A stretch of 64,000 bases of DNA from Daphnia pulex (GCF_021134715.1 NC_060017.1:496001-560000); one strand, 5' to 3'. Counted from the first letter of the stretch, positions 46,507 to 59,619 are shown. Notes: generated by a model not told the origin, from the sequence alone. Translations and numbers: made by a program.

Positions 46507-48623
46507 TCGTTCAAAATTAGCCAGTGGGCAATTGGACAACTCCCTTCTGGATCTCATTTGAAGGAAAACTTCCGCGTATTTTTTGCTGTATACATTTCAC
46601 GGTCAACTGGAACAACTAATCTTTTCACTAGAGGATCGAAATAACCTTCAAATCTCGTTTGACTAGTTACACAAAAACCAAATCCTCTCGTTTCGTGCAT
46701 GTTTCGTCTTGTATTGGACCACACCTATTTCTATTAAGCTCACTACTTGACTTAAGAATTTTGTTTGAATCCGGAAAAATCTAGAATTCAGGTGCACAAG
46801 GATTAACGAACCTATAAAATTGTACAGCGAAATATGGTCAAACGAGGCTGAATAATGGGTGTGGTTCGTGGCAAAAGGAAGAAATCACCAATGATCAACG
46901 AAGACCCATACAGAGAAAGGTTTCAAACACGCATTGTCAGTTTGAAGGTTGTTACTATTCAGGTAAAGGGCGATTTATTTCTATTTCGTTTGAATTCTGA
47001 TGAAAATCTAAGCTACAATTCGTTCCTATGCACGCCAGCAATATGTCATACATAGCGAAAGTTGGATGGTTCCATTAACAATCACGATTGCTTCTTATGA
47101 TGAAGTGATTTTTTTTTAAATTCTAAATCTCAAAACTTTATTCGAATCTCTTCTCATTTAAAAATTTTTTGTTCGCTACAATTCTTGTGGTCCTTATACG
47201 AATTCGTCGAAAAGAAATGGGGAAAAAAAAACAGGAAACCGGACGGTATACGTTGTACCGGTACTTGATTTCTGTACTTTGGCGACAGTAGACGGGCCGA
47301 CTTTTTGGCTGTGATTCAAGAACACTCGTCTCCTTTGTCTATCGGTAGGTAGAAGAAAAATGCCAAACACTTGCTTACGACAGGAAGGATTCTAAAGGGA
47401 AGCATTGGTCCGGCTATAATCACTTCTACGGTCCATTTTGGTAAAGAAAAAAAAAAAGCATTGAGGGTTGCCAGACATTCAGCTGTGGTGACCTTATCGG
47501 TTGCCCCTTTATGATAGAAATAATGAAAAACCAATCGGTGCCGTATAGTCGATAGCAGATGGGACACAGTTTAATGGAAAACCATTCATCAGTGGCTGTC
47601 CATGAGACTAAATAAATAATCCTACATCCCAACTCCCATTATATTCCTGCAATAACGATTATCGTTACGTCTTATTTATGACTGCAGCTCCGCCCTCAAT
47701 CGATCCTTCGAACATTAAAGAGGAGGTGGACATTCAACTACTTCCTGGAATCTCTCGCCAAGTCATCATCTTCGTGGGTTGTAAACGTTCGGCAAAGTGA
47801 ACTCGCTCGTCATTTTCGGTCACTGCAAAAATTGGCCTAATCGATTATTTCGCTGGTGCAATTGTCGAGACAAGACAGAATCGACCAATTTAAAAAAAAA
47901 AATTCCTACAATACTATAGCCCATACTCTTCAATCTGTGATGTTTATCGTACCTCAACCAGATGCTATTGGTTTTCAGGATCTTGTATACAAAGTATGTT
48001 CAATTCAGTGTCGTACAAAGTTTCTAAAGAAACAAGGCGTTAGGAGGCTAAATGGGAGTAAACAATCGAATAAGGGTTGTATTGAGGTTGCACAATTGTG
48101 ATATGTTAAACACAACAGAGCAAACAGAAGTGCGTTAGAAATTCGAACGAAAAGATCAACACTTTTGGGACACTGCGTTAGGCGTCCAAAAGCAAATGTG
48201 CGTATCTCTGCCATACGAGGCAAGAAAGATTTGGCAAATACAGAATTGAACCGTAATCCTAGAACATCTCGAATAATTCGTTGACTCGTTCTAAGAAACA
48301 TACGTTGTTGGGACTTTTTTTGTTTCTGGTGGGAAAGTAGAAGCAAATTTAAAGGATAAGTAGTATTTTGGAGAGAGAAAAAGATCTTCATAAACATATG
48401 AAAGAAAGATAAGCACAGGATCTACTTGCGAGCTTACTTCAGAAAACAAACTACCTGAAAAAGAGGTATTCACGCTATAGAGCCTTTTCATGATTGGTTA
48501 TTTCTATGCGAATAATTGTTGGAAACAGAAAATAATATGTGGTGAGTTATCACTGAATAGAACCAAGGAACACGCAAAGAGAGCCAGGAAGAGGTCATAA
48601 CAGATACTGCTAACAGACGCTTG
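46507..48623. other. Intergenic stretch with a possible decayed transposase
   Basis: No intact gene. On the + strand at about 47856-48285, frames with stops and shifts read QDRIDQFKKKNSYNTIAHTL and later NRNPRTSRIIR, which vaguely recall the N-terminal DNA-binding part of Tc1/mariner transposases. This is a weak resemblance. Confidence 0.3.
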
Positions 48624-49676
48624 TCACAATCGCAGCATTGCTTCCCTCTCTGTGGCGAAAGAATATTGGTACTCAGCGTTGAGCTCTTGAGCTGTTTTGT
48701 GGGGTTTCATACCGACGTTCATCCTTGATAAATTTGATCCGCATTGCACTCGGGGTCCTAGCGAGAAAGGAACTCCTTCCAGGCCTGAATAAAAGATAAA
48801 ATGTGCTTATGTCAAGCAACTGTTTGATTCAATAAAATAATTTAAAAAAATTTATTTCTGACCTGTGAAACCTGATAGTGTAGACGATGACATGACAATA
48901 AGATGATTCTTTGTGGCTGGGTTGTCATCTGGTGAGGGCTTATCATTGTTGAGAGGAGGTAATGGAGCAGGTCTTACTGGAGATTTGATTTGGGGATTGG
49001 CATTGGAAGAATTTTTTGTGTAGGGTGTAGGAGAAACAACTGGTGTAGATGAAGTGAAACCTGAATTTGTTGTGGGTTTAAGGTTGACTGCTGGTAGGGA
49101 TGGAAGAACTCGATTCAACATTGGATTTGAATTTGAAGGTAGGGGAGCAGATTTGTAACACAGCACCAATCCATTGATTTCTCCACCCATGGTAAAACCT
49201 TCAGGAGCTTTCTTTGATTTACTTAGTATGATGATGTCAGTAATGGCAAGAAAGACTGAATTTTTCTCGCTCAGTCTGTAGGTTAATTGCCGCTTCCTCC
49301 AAGCTCTTTGCTCTGCAAACAAATATGTTGTTAGAAAACCATCAAAGAATTTCTAATTTCTAGTTCTTAGTTTCTTACCAGCCCCATAAGTTTTCGACAA
49401 CAAGACATACCCATTGGGGGGAGCATCTTTGTCATTGATTACACACAATGAATCAATAACAAATCCAGAAGGACCTTCTGTCTTTGACAAGCATAGATAA
49501 CGTGTGATCCTTTTACCAAAAAAACCATCTTTCCATAAATCTGCATCCAAATCTTGATCGTGCGATTTGGCTACAACTGTGTAGCCAAGAGGACATTTTG
49601 ACGGATCTTCGACAACACAAAGTGCCGTCACTGGACGGTCATCTGGTAAAGGTAGGGTATTATAAAGTTCCTTCAT
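48624..49676 (-). CDS. MVB12: MVB12 / FAM125, ESCRT-I subunit
   Basis: Three exons (49379-49676, 48863-49312, 48624-48784) with matching phase-1 joints encode 302 residues. The N-terminal half is a MABP domain (residues about 8-145): repeated beta-prism strands with GYTVVAKSHDQDLDADLW, ITRYLCLSKTEG, GYVLLSKTYGA and GLVLCYKSAPLP. A Pro/Ser/Asn-rich linker follows (about 150-245). The last exon begins GLEGVPFSLGPRV, the UMA motif that binds the ESCRT-I core. ESCRT-I sorts ubiquitinated cargo into multivesicular bodies; the MABP domain binds acidic membrane. Length and domain order fit the MVB12 family. The gene is divergent from ABCF1 with about 0.8 kb between start codons. Confidence 0.9.
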
Positions 49677-50493
49677 TCTAGCCAGTTACTTTAAGCCTCA
49701 ATGAAATAAGAGAAGAACAATGATTTCGACAACACTTTTCTTGAGCTCGATGATTCACAAAGGAAAGGCCTCCTTGAGACTTGCGGCCTTGAATTTTACA
49801 TTTAACACCTAATAGAGGTACCATCAATGGGCAAGTCTAGATTACGACACTGATTTATTTTGAAAACTACGCCACCTACAGTGTGGTACAACATTTTTAA
49901 AATTTGCTACTATTCTAGTTTGTAGTTTCTTCCCTCGTATAGGATTAGCATTTAACATGAATTGAATGAATATTTAAGTAAAAAACATAAATTTAGAATA
50001 TCATTTCTTTATAAAACTAACGAAATAAATTGTTGCGGCTATCAGCCACCAGGGAATGACAAAAAGGGAATCTTTCTTTTCCTAATGTTTTCTATGTTGA
50101 AAACTTGAAATGTTGATTAAATATAAAATATTTAAATGGGTTTAAAAAGAAACTTAGGTAATGAAATGATTGTTTTTTATAAAACGAAACAATTGTAATT
50201 GTATGTGACTTTGACTTGTTGAATTTTCAAAAACTACGTTTCTGACTCTTCTTTTCCCGGGTCAGAAGGTGCTCTATTATGAAGCGGTAAGAGACAAGAT
50301 CGGCACAACGATCAAGTTGTCCAAAACTAGTCTGCACTCTGAAGTTAGACCATATGCTCAGCAGCATACCCTTGCCGACAGAAGTAGAAAGTGACTTGTT
50401 AAAAAAGAAGTTGTTGCGGTTTTTATTTAATTTGTATTAAAATTTAAAATTTTCCTGTTAATCATCAAGTTAGATAAAACTTTATAAATTAAA
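49677..50493. other. Shared divergent promoter region of MVB12 and ABCF1
   Basis: 817 bp between two divergent ATGs. No TATA box. The part at about 50230-50400 is more GC-rich and could be a leader exon of ABCF1, but no clear splice sites were fixed. Confidence 0.5.
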
Positions 50494-53400
50494 ATGCCTC
50501 CTAAGAAAGGAAAAGGTAAGAAAACTGACGACTGGCCCAGTGATGACGACGTGGTTGACCCGATTAAGGCTGCGAAAAGTGGGAAAAAAACTGGGACTGA
50601 CCAAGAAGAAACCAAGGTGCCAGCAAAATCCAAAAGCAAGAAAATGAGAAGCCTAAAAGCTGATCTTGAACCAAGTGATGATGAGGGTCCAACACTGCCT
50701 AAGCCATCTAAAACGGAAGCTCCTGTTCAGCCTGCCAAAGCTGCTGGCAAAAAAAAAGGTAAAGGCAAAAAAGATGATGATGGCTGGAACAGTGATCAAG
50801 ATGCACAAGCTGTTATTGATCTAAAAAATATCAAAGCTGATGATTATGAAGATGTCAAGCCCAAAACCAAAAGCAAAGTTAAAGCAAAGAAAAAGAAGGC
50901 AAATTTTGAGAACAGCGAAGGTGAGGACTCTTCCAATGAACAGAAGAAAGTTCCAGAAGATGACGATGATGATGAGGAAGAAGTAAAACCCAAAACTCAA
51001 GAAAAAAATAAAAAGAGTAATAAGAAAAAGAATGCAAAAGAAGACAGTGATGATGAAGAGTCTTCTAACAACAAATTTATGGAAATTCAACAAGAGAGTG
51101 AAGATAATGCTAGTGATGTTGAAGATCTGGGTCCAAAATCTAAAAGCAAAAATAAAAAATCTAAGAAAAAAACAGCAGAAAAAGAAAGTAGTAACAATGA
51201 TGAAGATTCTTCCAGTGAGCAACCCCAAGCAAGTCAAGTAGAAGTGAAAATGGAAGAAGAAATTTCTATTGTCGAAGATTCTAAAACAAAATCTAAGAGT
51301 AAATCCAAGCAGAAGAAATCTGCTAAAACAGAAGATGTTGAAGAAAAACAGCTAGAACTGAAGATGGAAGAACTAGCAGTGAAAGAAGATCAAGACAACA
51401 TAAGTAATTCTGATGAAAACAGTGATAATGAAAAACAACCTGAAAAGAAGCAAGAAGAAAAAGTGAAACTATCTCACAAAGATAAGAAGAAACTAAAGAA
51501 ACAGATGGAATATGACAAACAAATGGATGTCATCACCCGTAAAGGAGGTCTGGGGCACAGTGAGTTGGGAGACAATTTCACCATCTCTCAAGTTCAACAA
51601 TCTGACAAGAAGTTGGCCCAGTTGGAGAATGCTGTTGACATCAAAGTTGAAAACTTTAGCATATCAGCCAAAGGAAAGAGTTTATTTTCAAATGCTAGCC
51701 TGCTCATTGCTCAGGGCAGAAGATACGGACTTGTTGGGCCTAATGGGTAAGTCATTTATTTATAAATTTTCTTTGCCATAAATAACTAATGTTTGTTTTA
51801 CAGTCATGGAAAAACGACCCTGTTGCGTCATATAGTTTCCAGAGCTCTGCAGATTCCTCCTTCTATTGATGTTCTGTTATGTGAGCAAGAAGTAGTCGCA
51901 GATGACACTCCTGCAGTACAGGCTATTCTAAAAGCTGATATCAAGAGAACAACATTACTTGAAGAAGCTGAAAAGCTTGAAAAAGAACAACGCAAGGGAA
52001 ATCTGAAGGTACTTTTTTTTCATTAAATAGTTCGCTATTACAATTTTTCTAACCCACATTTAAAATTTTTATAGGTCACTGAACGATTAAATCAAGTGTA
52101 TGAAGAATTAAGGGCCATTGGTGCTGATGCAGCTGAACCCAAAGCTCGACGAATTTTGGCAGGTCTTGGGTTCACTGCTGAGATGCAGAACCGGCCCACC
52201 AAAAACTTCAGCGGTGGTTGGCGGATGCGTGTTTCCCTTGGTCGAGCACTATATTTGGAGCCTACTCTTCTCATGTTGGATGAACCTACCAATCATTTGG
52301 ATTTGAATGCTGTTATTTGGTTAGACAATTATCTTCAAGGTAATAGTCAGTTAACTGTCATGCAACAAGGCCATCAGTAATTCATCATTCGATTTTGAAC
52401 AGGTTGGAAGAAAACCTTGCTCATCGTATCTCACGACCAGTCTTTCTTAGATAATGTCTGTACAGATATTATTCACTTGGACATGGAAAAACTCTTCTAC
52501 TATAAAGGAAACTATTCCATGTTTAAGAAAATGCACTTGCAGAAACGAAAGGAGCAAATCAAAGATTATGAAAAGCAAGAGAAGAGGCTGAAGGAACTGA
52601 AATCCCAGGGTCAGTCGAAGAAGGCCGCCGAGAAGAAACAAAAAGAGGCTTTAACGAAAAAGCAAGAGAAAAATAGAGCCAAGCTACAGAAGAATGAAGA
52701 TGACTCCACTGGCCCAGTTGAGCTGATGCAGAGACCTAGGGAATATGTTGTCAAATTTCGTTTCCCTGAACCTCCGCCATTGCAGCCACCTGTTTTGGGA
52801 ATTCATAACGTCACTTTTGGCTATGATGCACATAGGCCACTGTTTAAAACTTGTGATTTTGGTATCGACATGGAGTCTCGAGTAGCTATTGTTGGTCCTA
52901 ATGGTGTTGGAAAATCTACATTCTTGAAACTCTTGGTCGGCGAGTTGTCACCTCAACAAGGAGAGCAAAGGAAAAATCATCGATTGCGAATCGGAAGGTA
53001 ATTAGCTGCACGCTTGTTTATTTAAGAAATGCATTATTGATCGGAAATATTTTCACAGATTTGACCAGCATTCCGGAGAACACTTGACTGCCGAGGAAAC
53101 CCCAGCCGAGTATTTGATGCGATTATTCAATTTGCCTTATGAAAAAGCCCGAAAGCAATTGGGTTCCTTTGGATTGGCCTCTCATGCTCACACCATTAAA
53201 AACATGGATCTCTCTGGAGGTCAAAAGGCCCGTGTCGCCCTAGCGGAGCTCTGCTTGAATGCTCCGGATGTGTTGATTTTGGATGAACCGACAAATAATT
53301 TGGACATCGAATCTATCGACGCTCTGGCCGAAGCCATGAACGACTACAAAGGTGGCGTCATCATCGTCTCTCACGACGAACGGTTGATTCGTGAAACGAA

Positions 53401-53545
53401 TTGTCAACTCTGGGTCATTGAAGACCAGACGATTAACGAAATTGAAGGTGGATTTGACGATTACCGAAGGGAATTACTCGACAGTCTAGGAGAAGTCATC
53501 AACAATCCTAGCGTTGCAGCGAAACTGGCAAATGAAAACTTGTAA
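50494..53545 (+). CDS. ABCF1: ABCF1, ribosome-associated ABC ATPase (GCN20-type)
   Basis: Five exons (50494-51746, 51804-52008, 52075-52339, 52403-52997, 53059-53545) with consistent phases; 934 residues. The first about 330 residues are a Lys/Glu/Asp/Ser low-complexity tail with SDDE-type CK2 sites, as in animal ABCF1, where this part contacts eIF2. NBD1: Walker A GPNGHGKTT, split between exons 1 and 2; signature [15 protein letters not shown]; Walker [14 protein letters not shown]-loop IVSHD. A charged linker (about 690-740, [20 protein letters not shown]) follows. NBD2: [40 protein letters not shown]. There are no membrane segments, as in all ABCF proteins. Role: translation initiation and ribosome binding. 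The gene is complete. Confidence 0.95.
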
Positions 53546-53600
53546 AAATTGAGCACTAACATCAGATTTTGACTTCGTGTAATCTGCTCGCTGGATTGAG

Positions 53601-53606
53601 AATAAA
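53601..53606 (+). terminator. Poly(A) signal of ABCF1
   Basis: AATAAA 56 bases past the TAA stop and only 59 bases before the SWT1 stop codon on the other strand. Confidence 0.7.
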
Positions 53607-53664
53607 CATAAAAGAGAAATGTACAAGAATATTGACTTGAATTTTCTATATAAATTTAAGGCGC

Positions 53665-55920
53665 TTATTGAAATTTGAAAGAAATGGAATGCAAAACTTG
53701 AATATAAACTCGTAGTTGATCCAATCCTATTTCCATCTTCTCCCTGCAAACAAACATAAAATAAAATTTAATGTTTTTATTTAAAAAAAAAAATGCTTTA
53801 CAACGTTTCACCTGTGCTGTGCATTTGATGCAAAACGCGTCAAGGCGCGACTCAAGTAAGTTGGCGTAGTTGTTTTCTTTAGTTCTAATCCTAGCTCACT
53901 CGTGGATAAAATAAGGCAATTTGATATCTCTAGCGAACTGTTTTCTTTTGCGACAGAAGAACCGTTGCTATTTTGGAAAAACCTGCATGTAAGAACCTCT
54001 GAGTTAAAGAAGGAAAAAAAAAAGGCTTATTAAAAAAAGAGAACCTGACCTTAACATGGCGCTCTCCATACTACACAGTAAGGGCATTAACATCCGAAAT
54101 CCATTTGTTGCTTCTTGGAGTGAAGGGGTACATGCGCCGGGTATATATTGCAGACCATGATGAGGTAGGCCAACCGCATCAGCCAAAGTTCCGCTTTTAA
54201 ACAAACGAAGAGAGAAAAACAGTCAAGTAATTCCCTATTTGTTACGAAACAGGTAACGAATTTCTTTGTTTACCAAATAAAGTTGAATCGATCCCACAGG
54301 CGAGTAAACAGATCCAAAATGAAAACATCGTCAAGGTCTGCGTTGTGATTTGATACATTCTACGGCGGCAAAGGTGGAAAAAAGATTACATTTCTACAAC
54401 TAGTCTTGAAAAAATTAAGCTTCTTACCTTAATTCCTTCAATAGCCTTCTCCAGAGAATAGTAAAACTGCTTTCTTGTTCTTTGGATCAATTGCAATATA
54501 CAAATGCCCGATTGTGCAATAGTTTCACGGTCCTTCTTCTCTAAAACATTTTGTGCTCTGAACCGTTTCCACAAGTTAGAGAGATGTTCCATTTTCTCGC
54601 GCATGTCTCTAGGATAGACGTATCCAAAAACAGCTATCCAATGTTTTTCCACGCAGCGAAAAATATCTGCAAGTTTCCATGGAGGTTTCACAATAATAAC
54701 CTGGAGCCAAATGTCTTCGTAGACGTGTTTCATCTCAAACTCAATTATCTATAAAATATAAAATATTCAAGTGATGTCTCATAATCATAAAAAAACACGC
54801 CAAAATATTTTTTTTTTACCTGACTAAAAGAATCAACAATAGATTTTTCAAACTGCTGCAAAAATGTGGTGGCACAGATCAATTCCTTTTCTTTGAAACA
54901 CTCCTGATAAGCCTGATGGTTTGGTGTCGAAGGTGTTTGGCTTGAAGAGACTTCAGGAATAGGCTTTAAATCTGTCACACTCACACAATTATTTGGGATT
55001 AGGGGTGACACACAAGGTGGTTTCTGAACAATGTGTAGAGGTAGCTGTTGGATAAAATTATCTGATTGGAATGGTTGAATTCCATTGGCAGATGCTTTGG
55101 CACAAAATAGTATGTCATTTGACAAAAGAGTGATATCTGACCCAATTTCTTTTTTAAGGTACAAACACCATTGAAGGATTTTGTCATCAGCATTCTCATC
55201 TGGCAGTAGATTTATGCAACTTTTGAACTCTTCGAGAGTTTGAGTTCTAAAGAAAGCATTCTTTTTGCTGATTTGCTCAAAGATGAATGTTCCGGCTTTC
55301 CTGGCCATAATTTCCAGTTTCACTTTATTCTCTCTGTTGGTTTTCATGAAATCTAGTTCTTGCAAAACCATCCATGGCACCAAGATCTGAACTTTTGAAC
55401 AAAACTCTTCCTTTTCTACCAACATTTGCACAATAGGCAAATGTAACAGGAAAATATTTGTATCAATAACAACATGAAGAGCAGCACTAGCACTAGTAAT
55501 TGACGAGAATTTTTCAGATGGGCTGGCAATAGGATGAAAAGTGGTTCTAGTAGTAAAATCCCTTCGAATTTCATGGAGAGTATCAATTACTTCTTTCTCT
55601 GTTATAGGTTCCCAATCCATTACATCTTCGCCGGTGCTGGAAGTAGAAGGCTTCTCATTTAGATTTTCAGGAGTTTTCTGTGGTTCACTATTGTGTTGGA
55701 ACTTAGGAGATCTTGATTTGTGTTGAGAAGAAGTTACACATTTCTGCTGTTTGGAGGGTGATGGCCTTTCTGAAGAGATGAGACTTCTAAGGCCATCCGA
55801 ATTAGATCCGTTATTATTCAATAACGTAGCCGTAGTTTTCAACTTTTTCTTCTTCTGAACGATTGATTTATCCTTGATTTTCGGTGGATTACCTTCCTTC
55901 GAATTCTTTTCCTTGCCCAT
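53665..55920 (-). CDS. SWT1: SWT1-like PIN-domain RNA endoribonuclease
   Basis: Six exons (54820-55920, 54428-54748, 54274-54359, 54050-54193, 53812-53982, 53665-53743), all phases matching; 633 residues. ATG 55920-55918. Residues 1-145 are basic, Ser-rich and disordered with a Lys run (QKKKKLK). The PIN domain is about 149-290: HVVIDTNIFLLHLP carries the first catalytic Asp (D153), MVLQELDFMK the conserved Glu region, DDKILQWCLYLK and LLSNDILFCAKA the later acidic residues. The C-terminal exons form a helical domain (KQFYYSLEKAIEGIK, DDVFILDLFTRLWDRF) as in animal SWT1. In yeast, Swt1 cleaves unspliced or faulty mRNAs at the nuclear pore. Stop at 53667-53665, converging on ABCF1 with about 120 bp between stops. 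Confidence 0.88.
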
Positions 55921-56875
55921 ACCGTAAAACAATTTTCCCAAACAAGTGTCCCATTAAAAATCGTAATAAAAGAATACTACTGTATATAACATGTAAACAG
56001 CTAAGCTTATGTGGGAAGCGTAGAAACTTGTCTTTTCGTTTCTCTATTTTGGTTTTGTTCGTCTGTACTCTGTAGCTCTTTACAGTGCTGCCAGCCTACC
56101 GCTATCATGGACTACTCATTACTCAAGCTCAAGCTATTTTTAGCGCCTTTTTTAACAGTTTTATAAAGAAATTAATCAATCCAACTTGATCAAATGTTTT
56201 AAGTCTTCTAAGCACCCATTAATAAAATTTGTAACTTATAAAATATTTGCGTTTTAATTTTGGCCCTAGCCCACCATTGAGGGGCCAGGGCCAGAGCTAT
56301 AGAATACTAGCTAAGAATGGAATAACATAGAATAATATCAGAATATCATATCAACATAATATCAATATAATATCATATAGAATATAGCTATAGAATACCA
56401 TAGCTATAGTATTCTATAGCTCTGGCCAGGGCGCAGGGGGGGAAAGGGAGACACTGGGATCTGGGTCCTGGAAGAGATCGTTGGTTTTCTTTTCTCGCCG
56501 AATTTCTTTCTATCGTCAATCGATAAAATGTAATTTTTACACTGTTGATTAAAATAATTGATAAAATCATTTAAGTGTTTCCTATCGATTTGTTTGTATA
56601 TGAATGGAATGATTGGAAAACTGGAAATGTAGCAAATGAAAAGTTTTAACTTATAAATGATAGCAGAAAACACTTTAAGATCAACTATTCTTTAATCGGA
56701 TATATAGGATTGAACACTCTGTAAAGCATTGGAATTTTCAATTTTAACTACTCATTTTAAGGGCGTGAGATTCTCGCAAGTAAGTCGTAAGCATATTCAA
56801 CACAAAACAAATTTGATACTTTCACGAGACGTTTATAAGTCTTTTGTTACGAGACTATTAATGCCGCGTCTATTA
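55921..56875. other. Intergenic stretch between SIRT2 and SWT1
   Basis: Holds a short inverted-repeat element (56289-56427). Otherwise AT-rich with no accepted gene; it includes the SWT1 promoter and the SIRT2 3' end. Confidence 0.5.
56289..56427. repeat. 139-bp inverted-repeat element (hairpin or tiny MITE)
   Basis: Perfect 21-bp inverted arms at 56289-56309 and 56407-56427 (starting GGCCAGAGCTATAGAATA) enclose about 97 bp of AT-rich sequence made of AATATCA/ATAGAATA near-repeats. Outer flanks are G-rich. No clear target duplication was seen. Confidence 0.75.
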
Positions 56876-58751
56876 TTAGGTACTTTCAGTAGCACCTGTT
56901 TCTACCGAATCTTCGCTTTCACATCCATTTTCAATCAATGAATTTAGTTCATCCTTCGAGAAAAAAAAATTTTTGATTTAGGATAAAGTAAAAAAAAAAG
57001 TTATCACTTAAATACCTTCCAACCAAGTTTTTCTGCAAATAGAAAGCATCCTTCGTCACAATCACCAAGCCAAGCAACGTCACGGAAATTGTCAGCTCCT
57101 AAAATTTATCATAATAAAGAATAAAATATCTTGCATGATAATGATAACCAATCAATCAATTGACTCACCATGAAACTGCAACCCACAACTGAAACCAAGA
57201 ACAACCATAACAGGGTCTTCATTTCCCGCTTCCTCGAAATTTATCAGAAGACGCGGGCATCTAGGCGGAACACTAAAAATAATTCAAACATTAAGTTAGA
57301 ATCAATACCGACCATAGAACACGTGCGACGTTTGTTTATACCGATCGACAAGAGATGCAAAGGGCTGAACAACTAGTGAAGTTCCTAATATAATCAGTAG
57401 ATCACAATTCGGAAAATCTTCTTCCACCAATCGAAAGCGTTCAGGAAGCGGTTCGCCAAAAAACACTGCATCTGGCTTTACAACAGCTTTACATTGTTCA
57501 CAGCGAGGCACAACATCAGAAAGAATTTTTTCTACCAAAACCAAAATTGATTTGTGAGTTTTCATGAAAAATTATATGGAAATAAAGCCTTAGAAATACA
57601 TGACATTTTGTTTACCTGTCATCCATTTTCGGTCGTATTCCTTACGACATTCAGGATTGATACAGCGTGATGTGTGGAGCGTACCGTGAGCTTCAACTAA
57701 TTTTTCTGCAGGAATCCCAGCAACTCTTTCTAAGGCATCACTGAAAATATATACGTGCGTTGTGATTATTTAAATGTAAAACATGCGCAATTAAAATAGT
57801 TACAAGAGTCCTTACACATTTTGAGTATAATGTCTCAATAGGAGTCCTAAAAATGAATAAATTTAAAATGTTAATATGGTAAAATATATTCTGAAAAACA
57901 AACCATTTCTTTTTACAACCTTTTTTGTTAAGTAATCTAAGAAAATAATGGCATGGAGTAGGTTCAAATGTTTTGGGGTAGAGTTCTTTTGCCATAGCAA
58001 AAAAAGGCTCTGGATGTTTTCTGAAATATTCAATTTCAAATATAGCTTCAGGATAGGGTAAATCAAATCCACACAGCTTGCTGTAAAGGCCACTTGTTGG
58101 GCTACGGAAGTCAGGAATGCCAGCAGCTGCAAACACATTTCATTATAAATAATTTTTAGTGTAAGTTAAAAAATGAAAAGCCATTATATTACAAGTTGAA
58201 ATGCCTGCCCCTGCCATTGTAATGATATTTTGTACATTTCCACTTTTGATATAGTCAACAATTCCATCTAAGTCCAAAGTACGGAGAACCTACAAAACAG
58301 TTTTTTCCGTTTAATCTCCACTTTGAATATTTGTTCATTTTTTTTTTACCTTCGGTTTTTCCATTAAATCCTTGTTTCCAAGTCCTAGAGCCAGTTTGTC
58401 AGAGAACCATTTACGTAAGTTATCCATTTCTTTGTCTTCTACTCCAGCAGATAGTCTCTGGTGGTTATCATTAGTACATCCTTTCCCTTTGACTGTCTTA
58501 TCTTTGGTCGTAAGATTTGAATCTGTAAGAAAAAAAGAAATGAAATACTTAATCTTGTGCAATGCTAGTTTCTTTCAAGCTCATGATATTAACTACAGAT
58601 AACAAGACCAAATACATATTGCTTGTTTTATCAGTTCTTTCAATGCCATACTAGACCACTGCCTTTTCTTTGGTGTTCATATCAATATTTTAATTTCGTA
58701 ACACAAGTTACAGACGATTCGCTGAAAACTATCAAATGTACCTTTCGACAT
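56876..58751 (-). CDS. SIRT2: SIRT2-type NAD-dependent protein deacetylase
   Basis: Ten exons (58742-58751, 58350-58522, 58193-58289, 57920-58126, 57816-57846, 57616-57740, 57342-57531, 57169-57272, 57016-57098, 56876-56953), all phases consistent; 365 residues. The first coding exon is 10 nt (MSK plus one base) and the fifth only 31 nt. NAD-binding GAGIS at 88-92 and GIPDFRSP at 96-103; TQNVD at 170-174; catalytic His in EAHGTLH at H191; zinc Cys at C199 and C204 (RCINPEC) and the CEQC pair; [13 protein letters not shown] and LLINFEEAG in the Rossmann fold; a class I C-terminus ending with [16 protein letters not shown] and an acidic tail. Family role: deacetylation of tubulin, histone H4 and metabolic enzymes. 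A cytoplasmic form is likely since no mitochondrial presequence is seen. Complete. Confidence 0.93.
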
Positions 58752-59586
58752 CTAAAATGTTGTTTGGAATAAAAAATTTGAAATACGGTGGGATGAAATG
58801 TACCAGCTATTTTTTATTATTATTTGTTAAATATAGAATTGCTTGTCTACGATTGTTTTCCGTTTTGCACAAAATCCAAGCTTGACAGGACACAACACAT
58901 GGAGTCATTGACCAACATTAAAATAGACAGCCATCTATCCATTTATACGTGAACTATTTTCCCTTTCGCCAGCGGATTCTCTCCTGACTCCTGAGCTGAG
59001 ATTGAGATGCGAGGTTTTTAAAAAACTAAATAAACTTCTTATGGACATGCTGATCATGATCAAATCAATAAAAAAAAATTAAGTTGATGAACCACGATTG
59101 TCCTGACTCCTGACGTTGTCTTTTGCATAAGAGTTTACCAGTCGATATTAGTATTGGTAGTCGATATTACTATTGTTAAATAAAAACCTAAAACTGATTA
59201 ATTATACTCATGACTGTCGTCATAATATAAGAAGATTATGAAAAAATCTTAAATCTACTAACCTGAATGCGTTGCTTGGTCCGAGTAGTGTCACCGTAAA
59301 AATCATGTATGTCTTCCCTTACATAAAAATTTTCTTTAAGTTAAATATCTTCCTATGGACCTAATCCTAGCGAAAATTTACAAATCGTCCGCAGATTTCA
59401 CCTTAGCATTTCTAATCGTCTAGGAGTTCCAAAACACACAAGCAAACATTGAACACACGTAAAGTTCAATAGGTAACGGTCATCTTATTAACTAATGGGA
59501 ACCGTCAGCATGTAAGGCAAATAAATGTAACAGTAAAATTATCAAAAAAGTTTACAACAAAAATCATGATTCAAGGTTTTAGTACC
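58752..59586. other. Intergenic stretch between nardilysin and SIRT2
   Basis: 835 bp, AT-rich. CCTGACTCCTGA occurs twice (about 58982 and 59101). No gene seen; should include the SIRT2 promoter. Confidence 0.5.
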
Positions 59587-59592
59587 CATTTA
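59587..59592 (-). terminator. Poly(A) signal of nardilysin
   Basis: AATAAA (CCAATAAATGG) on the minus strand about 30 bases past the TAA stop at 59622-59620. Confidence 0.65.
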
Positions 59593-59619
59593 TTGGCTTA
59601 AAATTGTTGAATCACGCGT

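Noticed and set aside
50821..51237. 138-codon minus-strand frame rich in Phe and Ile
   Set aside because: Reverse reading of the Lys/Glu-rich N-terminal exon of ABCF1.
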